The position numbers and the translations under genes were made by a program. A stretch of DNA of 13,923 nt from an uncultured Gammaproteobacteria bacterium (GTDB taxonomy: Bacteria; Pseudomonadota; Gammaproteobacteria; Rariloculales; Rariloculaceae), in contig CAMPKU010000111.1 of NCBI GenBank assembly GCA_946887385.1, positions 1 through 13,923 on the forward strand, written 5' to 3'. Each line of letters starts with the position of its first letter. The first letter of the stretch is position 1. The notes under the pieces were generated by a model. That model worked only from the letters and a program-made list of their open reading frames with translations, was not told where the DNA came from and made no database searches. This document shows, piece after piece, positions 7,293 to 12,954 of this stretch.

Positions 7293-8704
7293 GGCTGGCG
7301 CGCCGCGCCCGTTCCCGTGTACGTGAGCTCGAGCAACGCGCCGGGATGCGCGAGGTCGGCCGTCGGCTCGCCGGTGGCCGTAACGGTCCTGCCGCCATCG
7401 TCCGTGACCACATAGATGCGGCGGCCGTCCGGCGCGATCGCTAGATCGCGATAGCGCTCCTGCGCTTTGAAGTACGTCAGCGGCGGCGCCTGCGTCACGG
7501 GCAGCGGAATTCGGTAGATCGCGCCGCTCGCCAAGCCGGCGACGAGAATCGACGGGCTCCAACCCGGAATGGCCGGCGACGCGTACACGTCGAGACCCGC
7601 GAGCGCGGCCGTCGCATTGCCGAGCGCGCGCACGTCGTAGGTGCTCGGCACCGTGAAGAACGTCTTCAGCGGCGGAGTGAAATCGGGCGGCTCGACGTCG
7701 GACTCCTTCGTGCGCGGCACGGTGCTCGGGACGTCGCGGCCGTAGGTCAAGCTCGCGCACGGCGTCGGCGCCGAAGCGGACCAATTCGCGTAGGTGTAGT
7801 ACCGGTCGTCCTTGTAGCCTGCAATCAGCGGCCAGCCGTAGTTGCGCCCAGCCTCGATGCGATTCACCTCATCGTCGGTGTCTTGGCCGTGCTCCGCTGC
7901 GTAGAGGCTGCCGTCGGGGCCGAACGCCATGCCCTGAGGGTTGCGATGGCCGTAGCTCCACACGTGGCTGCGCACGCCGTTCAACACGGGGTTGTCGTCG
8001 GGAATCGAGCCGTCCAAGTTCAAGCGCAGGATCTTGCCTTCGTAGCCGCGCCAGTCGCGCGCTTGCACGTCGGCTGCCGCCGGCAGCTCCTGCGCGCGGA
8101 TCGGCGCGCAGTAGTAGGCGAGAAAGTTCGAGCCGTGATCGCCCGTGCTCGCGTAGAGCTTGCCGTCGGGGCCGATCGCAATGCGGCTTGCGCCGTGGTC
8201 GGGCCCATGCGGAATTCCGGTTAGCACGTCGACGGGATCGCGCAGCTGCTGCGCGCGTGCGTCGTACGCGTAGCGGCGAATCTTCGCGCGACGCTCGGCG
8301 CCGGCGCCTGGATCCGCGTCGTAGGTGTACATCACGTAAACGAAGTTGCTGCCGCGCAGTAAGTCGGGGTGCAGCGCCAGGCCCTGCAGGCCGTCTTGCG
8401 CCAACGTTTGCAGCACCTCGTCGATCGTGACGGCCACCGTGCGGCTGCCGTCGGCGGGATTCACTCGCACAACGCGCTTGCCGATGCGTTCCGTGATCCA
8501 GAGATGCTCGTCCGGTCCCCACGTGACCTCCGCGGGATCCTGCAAACCGGTGGCCACCACGCGCAACGTGAACTGCTCGGGCGGGCTCGACCAGACGGCA
8601 CGCGGGTTCACGTCGGCCCCCAGAGCGACTTGGGCTGCGGCCGGGCACGCCAGCAAGGCAGCACCCGCAGCGGCAAGGAGCGCGCGGCCGGCCGGTCTAC
8701 GCAT
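7289..8704 (-). CDS. gdhB: Soluble PQQ-dependent glucose dehydrogenase (quinoprotein, GdhB type)
   Basis: A 471-residue periplasmic quinoprotein that should oxidise glucose and other aldoses to lactones using PQQ and Ca2+. A signal peptide (about 1-24) ends near CPAAAQ. Similarity to Acinetobacter soluble glucose dehydrogenase is clear along the chain: KIRRYAYDARAQQLRDPVD, KILRLNLDGSIPDDNP, GHRNPQGMAF, DDEVNRIEAGRNYGWP and AGYKDD. Counterparts of known active-site residues are Q103 (Q76), D169/H170 (D143/H144, the base), D189 (D163), R254/N255 (R228/N229) and R417/R419 (R406/R408). The counterpart of PQQ-contacting K377 appears to be A392, which may alter cofactor affinity. The start at 8704 is preferred because AGGA at 8713-8716 lies 8 bases before it; an ATG at 8713 would add three residues but has no spaced Shine-Dalgarno. 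The gene is translationally coupled to the cytochrome gene and divergent from ahcY. PQQ synthesis genes are not in this window. Confidence 0.92.
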   Translation of the reverse strand: MRRPAGRALLAAAGAALLACPAAAQVALGADVNPRAVWSSPPEQFTLRVVATGLQDPAEVTWGPDEHLWITERIGKRVVRVNPADGSRTVAVTIDEVLQTLAQDGLQGLALHPDLLRGSNFVYVMYTYDADPGAGAERRAKIRRYAYDARAQQLRDPVDVLTGIPHGPDHGASRIAIGPDGKLYASTGDHGSNFLAYYCAPIRAQELPAAADVQARDWRGYEGKILRLNLDGSIPDDNPVLNGVRSHVWSYGHRNPQGMAFGPDGSLYAAEHGQDTDDEVNRIEAGRNYGWPLIAGYKDDRYYTYANWSASAPTPCASLTYGRDVPSTVPRTKESDVEPPDFTPPLKTFFTVPSTYDVRALGNATAALAGLDVYASPAIPGWSPSILVAGLASGAIYRIPLPVTQAPPLTYFKAQERYRDLAIAPDGRRIYVVTDDGGRTVTATGEPTADLAHPGALLELTYTGTGAARQP

Positions 8705-8712
8705 CGGCGGCA

Positions 8713-8716
8713 TCCT
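8713..8716 (-). promoter_or_regulatory. Shine-Dalgarno deciding the gdhB start
   Basis: On the minus strand AGGA stands 8 bases before the ATG at 8704-8702, a normal spacing. It overlaps the alternative ATG at 8713-8711 and so could not serve it. This favours the shorter signal peptide beginning MRRPAGRALL. Confidence 0.5.
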
Positions 8717-8754
8717 GTGTGACTATCACGCCCGGACTGTACTTGGAATTCCTC

Positions 8755-10005
8755 ATGCGGGAAAACATCGTCGCCCGGCCGGAGCTCGCCGCCGAGGGGC
8801 AGCGCAAGATCGACTGGGTGCGGCGCAACATGCCGATCCTCCGGCAACTCGAGGACCGGTTCGCGGCAGAGCGGCCGTTCGCAGGCCGCCGCATCGCTGT
8901 TTGCATTCACTTGGAAGCGAAGACGGCCTACCTCGCTCTCGTGCTGCGCGCGGGCGGGGCCACGGTGGCGGTGACGGGCAGTAATCCCGAATCCACGAAG
9001 GACGACGTGGTTGCGGCGCTCGCGGCCGAGGGCGTACAGGTGTATGCGCGCCACGGCGCGACGCCCGAGGAAATGCGCCGCTACATGGGGCTCAGCCTCG
9101 AGATCGCGCCGCACGTGGTTATCGATGACGGCGGCGATCTCGTCGAGCTGTTACACGAGTCGCATGGCGCCTACGCGGCCGAGATGCTCGGCGCCTGCGA
9201 GGAGACCACGTCCGGCGTGCTGCGCGCCCGCGCGCGCGCCAAGGCCAAAGAGCTGCGCTTTCCGGTCGTGCTGGTGAACGACGCGCGCTGCAAGTACCTA
9301 TTCGACAACGTCCACGGCACGGGACAGTCGGTGTGGGAAGGCGTGATGCGAGCGACCAACCTGGTGCTCGCCGGCAAGACCGTCGTGATCGTCGGCTACG
9401 GCTGGTGCGGCAAGGGTTGCGCCCTGCGTGCGCAAGGGCTTGGCGCTCATGTCGTCGTCTGCGAAGTGGACCCGATCAAGGCTGCCGATGCATTGATGCA
9501 CGGCTGCCGCGTGCTGCCGCTGAACGACGCGTGTCTCGTCGCCGATGTTGTGCTCACGGTCACGGGTGTTCGGCACACGCTGCGCGCCGAGCACTTTGCG
9601 CTGCTCAAGAGCAACGCGCTGCTGGCCAACGCAGGTCATTTTTGGGAAGAAATCGACGCCGCGGCGCTCGCGAAGCTCGCCGTCGAGCGCAAGGAGCTGC
9701 GCGCGAACGTCGAGGGGTTTCGGCTCGCCGACGGGCGCTGGCTGAATCTGCTCGGCGGCGGCAACATCGTGAACATCTCGTGCGCCGACGGCCATCCGGC
9801 CGAGATCATGGACATGAGCTTCGCGCTGCAAGCGCTCGCGGCGCGCTACGTGGTGGAGCGCGCCGGCACGCTCGCGGCCGATTGTTACGCCGTGCCCGCG
9901 GCCATCGACGAAGAAGTCGCGCGTCTGAAGCTGGCCGCCGCCGGTGTGTCGATCGACGCGTTGACCATCGACCAGCAGGAGTATCTCGCGCACTGGCGCG
10001 CGTGA
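8755..10005 (+). CDS. ahcY: S-adenosylhomocysteinase family protein, short form
   Basis: A 416-residue NAD-binding enzyme expected to split S-adenosylhomocysteine into homocysteine and adenosine in the cytoplasm. It matches the short archaeal/thermophile-like form: HLEAKTAYLAL (H52), SNPESTKDD, DDGGDLV (D124/D125), EETTSGV (149-155), VNDARCKYLFDN (K180, D184), the NAD loop GYGWCGKG (214-221), NAGHFWEEID (H295), DGHPAEIMDMSFALQAL, and a C-terminus LTIDQQEYLAHW with no KPDHYRY tail. Deviations from my recollection of the family: W297 follows the HF where Asp is usual, and GGNIVN (N337) replaces the common GRLVN. It may be a paralogue with a related substrate. The start at 8755 is chosen because GGAA lies 6 bases before it and the protein then begins at the usual family position; a GTG at 8719 would add 12 residues and leave 5 bases to the longer gdhB start. 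No other methyl-cycle gene is nearby. Confidence 0.87.
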   Translation: MRENIVARPELAAEGQRKIDWVRRNMPILRQLEDRFAAERPFAGRRIAVCIHLEAKTAYLALVLRAGGATVAVTGSNPESTKDDVVAALAAEGVQVYARHGATPEEMRRYMGLSLEIAPHVVIDDGGDLVELLHESHGAYAAEMLGACEETTSGVLRARARAKAKELRFPVVLVNDARCKYLFDNVHGTGQSVWEGVMRATNLVLAGKTVVIVGYGWCGKGCALRAQGLGAHVVVCEVDPIKAADALMHGCRVLPLNDACLVADVVLTVTGVRHTLRAEHFALLKSNALLANAGHFWEEIDAAALAKLAVERKELRANVEGFRLADGRWLNLLGGGNIVNISCADGHPAEIMDMSFALQALAARYVVERAGTLAADCYAVPAAIDEEVARLKLAAAGVSIDALTIDQQEYLAHWRA

Positions 10006-10030
10006 CTTGAAGAGCTGATCCGCCAGCGAT

Positions 10031-10061
10031 TCCATCGTAGCGCGGACCATCTTACGATGGA
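10031..10061. repeat. 9-bp inverted repeat competing with the downstream palindrome
   Basis: TCCATCGTA (10031-10039) and TACGATGGA (10053-10061) are perfect reverse complements separated by 13 bases. The right arm lies inside the 34-bp palindrome at 10043-10076, so in RNA or extruded DNA the two stems would exclude each other. The remaining gap after ahcY (10006-10030) holds nothing recognisable. Confidence 0.5.
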
Positions 10062-10106
10062 TCGTAAAATGGTCCGGACTATTTTACGATGGGTCGTAGA
10101 ACGGTC
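10043..10106. repeat. Two tandem 32-bp near-palindromic repeats upstream of the DUF4143 ATPase
   Basis: Unit 1 (10043-10074) and unit 2 (10075-10106) abut and are identical at 27 of 32 positions. With the two bases after it, unit 1 forms a near-perfect 34-bp palindrome (10043-10076): CGGACCAT and TTACGAT on the left, ATCGTAA and ATGGTCCG on the right, a GG centre and one mismatched pair (10051/10068). The matching palindrome in unit 2 is weaker, with 11 of 16 pairs. The repeats end two bases before the Shine-Dalgarno of the next gene, so they should overlap its promoter or 5' leader; a -10-like TAAAAT lies at 10065-10070 without a good -35. Tandem operator sites, possibly for autoregulation, or a leader RNA structure are the main readings, both inferred. 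Confidence 0.7.
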
Positions 10107-10108
10107 CC

Positions 10109-10114
10109 GGAGAG
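10109..10114 (+). promoter_or_regulatory. Shine-Dalgarno for a TTG start
   Basis: GGAGAG stands 6 bases before the TTG at 10121-10123. It supports this unusual start codon for the ATPase gene and lies directly after the second 32-bp repeat. Confidence 0.6.
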
Positions 10115-10120
10115 CCCACG

Positions 10121-11323
10121 TTGAATACCCTGCGGCCTCGACTATATGACGCGCTGCTGGAGCAGCATTTCGCGGCTAACCGCCAAATGGCGTTCGTCAG
10201 CGGTCCGCGCCAGGTCGGCAAGACCACGACGTGCCGTCTTGAAGGCACCGACTATCTCAACTGGGACAATGCCGACGACCGCCGCGTAGTCGTGAGCGGC
10301 CCCGCTGCAGTGGCTGAGAGGCTTGGTCTCGAGCGCCTGCGTGCCGAGCTCCCCGTCGTCGTGTTCGACGAGCTGCACAAGCACGTCAAGTGGAAATCCT
10401 TTCTCAAAGGCTTTTTCGACGTCTATGGCGAGCGAGTGCGCGTCATCGTGACGGGCAGCTCGCGCCTCGACGTGTTCCGCCGCGGCGGCGACAGCTTGAT
10501 GGGGCGCTACTTCCTATATCGGATGCACCCATTCAGCATCGGCGAGTGTCTGCGCGCCGATACGCCGACGGCGCCACTGCACGCGCCGGCACCGCTGGCC
10601 AATACGGAATGGGATTCGCTCTGGGAGCACGGTGGTTTTCCGGAGCCGTTCCTGCGTCGAGACCGGCGCTTCACGACTCGCTGGCGCGCGCTACGTCACG
10701 ACCAGCTCATGAAAGAGGACGTCCGAGAGATAGCGCAAGTGCAGGATCTTGGTGCGCTCGAGCACCTGAGCTTGCTGCTTGCCGAACGCTCCGGAGGGCA
10801 GCTCATTCTTTCCAATCTCGCTACCGAGGCGCGCATCTCGGTGGATACGACACGGCGCTGGGTAGACCTACTCGAGCGGCTGCATTTCGGTTTTCAGGTG
10901 CGCCCTTGGTTCGCAAACGTGAGCAAGGCCTTGCGCAAGGAACCGAAGTGGTTTCTTCGCGATTGGTCCGGCGTCGATGACCCTGGCGCGCGCGCCGAAA
11001 CGTTCGTGGCCTGCCATCTTCTGAAGGCCGTTGAAGGTTGGACGGACATGGGATTCGGACGCTTCGAGCTCCGCTATGTGCGCGACAAACTGAAGCGCGA
11101 GGTCGATTTCGTGGTCGTGCGCGACCGCAAGCCGTGGTGGCTGGTAGAAGTGAAGACGAACGATACGGCGCTGTCGCCCGCCCTGCGGCACTTCCAAGCG
11201 AGGACTCGCGCCGCGCACGCCTTTCAGGCTGTCATGGACCTGCCGTACGTCGACGCCGACTGCTTCGCCGGCGCCGAGCCGATAGTCGTTCCTGCGCGCA
11301 CGTTGCTGAGCCAGCTGCTGTAG
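10121..11323 (+). CDS. AAA ATPase with C-terminal DUF4143 domain
   Basis: A 400-residue cytoplasmic protein of the widespread AAA_14/DUF4143 type, whose biological role is not established. An N-terminal ATPase carries Walker A GPRQVGKTT (28-36), Walker B VVVFDE (79-84) and VTGSSRLDVF (110-119), then GGDSLMGRY and HGGFPEPF (170-177), which are typical of the family. A winged-helix-like segment is likely at about 225-262. The C-terminal part has VDFVVV (D329) followed by LVEVKTND (E343, K345), a D...ExK arrangement like PD-(D/E)xK nucleases; DUF4143 proteins often keep this pattern, and nuclease activity here is unproven. The start is a TTG with a good Shine-Dalgarno. The gene stands alone between unrelated genes, behind unusual tandem palindromes, and uses more A/T-ending codons (for example TAT, TTT, GAT) than its neighbours, which hints at acquisition by transfer. 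It ends 46 bases from the convergent permease gene; that gap shows no terminator. Confidence 0.85.
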   Translation: MNTLRPRLYDALLEQHFAANRQMAFVSGPRQVGKTTTCRLEGTDYLNWDNADDRRVVVSGPAAVAERLGLERLRAELPVVVFDELHKHVKWKSFLKGFFDVYGERVRVIVTGSSRLDVFRRGGDSLMGRYFLYRMHPFSIGECLRADTPTAPLHAPAPLANTEWDSLWEHGGFPEPFLRRDRRFTTRWRALRHDQLMKEDVREIAQVQDLGALEHLSLLLAERSGGQLILSNLATEARISVDTTRRWVDLLERLHFGFQVRPWFANVSKALRKEPKWFLRDWSGVDDPGARAETFVACHLLKAVEGWTDMGFGRFELRYVRDKLKREVDFVVVRDRKPWWLVEVKTNDTALSPALRHFQARTRAAHAFQAVMDLPYVDADCFAGAEPIVVPARTLLSQLL

Positions 11324-11369
11324 AGGCGCGCAGGATCGAGCGGCAGAGAGCGCCCCGGAGCCCGCGGCG

Positions 11370-12182
11370 TCAGCGCCAGCGCAGCAGGCGCCGCTCGATG
11401 AACGACACGATCGTGCTCATCGACAGCCCGAGCACGGAGACCACGACCACGCCGGCCATGAGCCGGTCCGTTTGCATCATGTTGCCCGTGAGGATCAGGA
11501 ACGCGCCGATGCCGTACTGAGCGCCGATCATCTCTGCGGCGACGAGCACGAGCAGCGCCGCGGCGATCGAGATGCGGAAGCCCGCGAGCATGCCGGCGAG
11601 CGCCCCGGGGACGAGCACCTGCCAGATGATGCGCCACAGCGGCACGTTGAAGCTCTGCGCCATCCTGATCAGATTGCGCGGCACGGAGTCCACGCCGCTG
11701 AACGTGGCGATCACGGTCGGGAAAAACACGCTGAGCGCGATCGTCGCCACCTTCGACGGCTCACCGATCCCGAGCCAAAGAATCAGCAGCGGCAGCAGCG
11801 CGATCTTCGGGATCGGGAATAGCGCCGCGACGAGCGGCAAGCCGACGGCTCGCGACACCGTGAACAGGCCTATGACGAGGCCGAAGGCCACGCCGAACAG
11901 CGTGCCGAAGAACCATCCGTAACCGATCCGCACGAGCGACGCCGACACGTGGCGCCACAAATCGCCGCTCACCGCCAGGTCCCAGAGCGCGCGCAGCACG
12001 CGCATCGGCGACGGCAGAAAGATGGGGCTTACGAGCCCGGTGCCCGTCACGAGCTGCCACAGCGCGATCAGCCCGACGAAGGCCAACACGCTGATCCAGG
12101 TGCGCTGCTCGATGACGAAGCCGCCGCCGCGGAACGTGAGCTTGCGCTCGCGGCTCGTCGTCGTGGCCGTGGAGCTAGACAT
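11370..12182 (-). CDS. ABC transporter permease, NitT/TauT (SsuC/TauC-like) family
   Basis: A 270-residue inner-membrane permease with about six hydrophobic segments (approximately 29-47, 84-108, 112-136, 146-163, 198-218, 240-262). The loop IRMAQSFNVPLWRIIWQVLVP (172-192), followed by GALAGMLAGFRIS, is the EAA motif that docks to the ATPase, although the leading E-A-A is not conserved. Other family marks are LPSPMRVLRALWDL near 56-69 and PIPKIALLPLLILWLGIGE (123-141). It would import a small organic or sulfonate/nitrate-like solute; the ligand cannot be read from the sequence. Its ATG lies within the end of the ATPase gene (8-base overlap, 12175-12182), indicating an operon in the order binding protein, ATPase, permease with coupled translation. 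Confidence 0.93.
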   Translation of the reverse strand: MSSSTATTTSRERKLTFRGGGFVIEQRTWISVLAFVGLIALWQLVTGTGLVSPIFLPSPMRVLRALWDLAVSGDLWRHVSASLVRIGYGWFFGTLFGVAFGLVIGLFTVSRAVGLPLVAALFPIPKIALLPLLILWLGIGEPSKVATIALSVFFPTVIATFSGVDSVPRNLIRMAQSFNVPLWRIIWQVLVPGALAGMLAGFRISIAAALLVLVAAEMIGAQYGIGAFLILTGNMMQTDRLMAGVVVVSVLGLSMSTIVSFIERRLLRWR

Positions 12183-12951
12183 GGGCTACGAGCTCACGAT
12201 CCGCCACGATCGCCTCCTCTTTGATGAGCGACCAGAGCCGCTCGCCGAGCGCCGAAATCTCGGCCTGCCGCTCGGGCCGCCCGCGCTCGGCGCGCGGAAC
12301 CGGGATGCCGATGATCTCGCGCACACGCCCCGGGCGGCGCGATAGCACGCACACGCGATCGGCGATGCGGATGGCCTCCTGAAAATTGTGGGTCACGTAC
12401 AGGATCGTGGGCCGGTCGCGCTCCCACAGCGCCAGAATGTCGTCGAGCAACAGCTCGCGCGTTTGCGCATCGAGCGCCGACAGCGGCTCGTCCATCAGGA
12501 ATATGGACGGACGCACGGCGAGTGCGCGCGCAATGCCCACGCGCTGCCGCATGCCTCCCGAAAGCTGTTTCGGCAGGGCCGACGCGAAGTCGCTCAAGTT
12601 GGTTCGTTCGAGCGCATTGGCAATGCGCCGCTCGAGCTCGGCCGCGCCGAGCTTGTGGTGCTTCAACACGAACGCCACGTTGTCGCGCACGTTCAACCAG
12701 GGCAGCAACGAAAAATCCTGAAAAATGAACGTGATCTCGTTGAGCGTGTCGGCATGCGCCATGCCGCGGAGCACGACGTCCCCGGCGGTCGGCTTCAAGA
12801 TGCCGCCGGCGATACCGAGCAGCGTGGATTTGCCGCAACCCGACGGCCCGATGATGGCGACGATCTCGCCCTCGCCCGCGTGCAGCGACACGTTCTCGAG
12901 CGCCGTGAGATCGCCGAACCGGTGCGTAATGTTCGAAAGCGCGATCTCCAT
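12175..12951 (-). CDS. ABC transporter ATP-binding protein, NitT/TauT (SsuB/TauB-like) family
   Basis: A 258-residue ATPase that powers import through the downstream permease at the inner face of the membrane. All core motifs are intact: Walker A GPSGCGKST (35-43), Q-loop Q78 in FIFQDFSLLPW, signature LSGGMRQR (130-137), Walker B FLMDEP (151-156) and switch His H188 in VTHNF. The length is normal for the SsuB/TauB/NrtD group. The ATG at 12951 lies three bases after the stop of the binding-protein gene (TAA GCG ATG), so translation is likely coupled. The C-terminus runs 8 bases into the permease start. Confidence 0.95.
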   Translation of the reverse strand: MEIALSNITHRFGDLTALENVSLHAGEGEIVAIIGPSGCGKSTLLGIAGGILKPTAGDVVLRGMAHADTLNEITFIFQDFSLLPWLNVRDNVAFVLKHHKLGAAELERRIANALERTNLSDFASALPKQLSGGMRQRVGIARALAVRPSIFLMDEPLSALDAQTRELLLDDILALWERDRPTILYVTHNFQEAIRIADRVCVLSRRPGRVREIIGIPVPRAERGRPERQAEISALGERLWSLIKEEAIVADRELVAHV

Positions 12952-12954
12952 CGC

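Noticed and set aside
7293..7784. Upstream extension of the cytochrome frame by 164 residues
   Set aside because: It lies inside gdhB, has no domain, and a proper signal peptide begins at the ATG at 7292.
8705..8754. SAH or SAM riboswitch before ahcY
   Set aside because: The gap of about 50 bases is too short and shows no recognisable conserved core of these riboswitches.
10043..10106. CRISPR-like repeats
   Set aside because: There are only two units, they abut with no spacer, they are palindromic throughout, and no cas gene is near.
10121..11323. Transposition-helper ATPase (IstB-like) reading of the ATPase gene
   Set aside because: The C-terminal DUF4143 architecture, the lack of a neighbouring transposase and the absence of flanking terminal inverted repeats argue against an insertion sequence.
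11324..11369. Intrinsic terminator between the ATPase and permease genes
   Set aside because: No stable stem followed by a T-run is visible on either strand.
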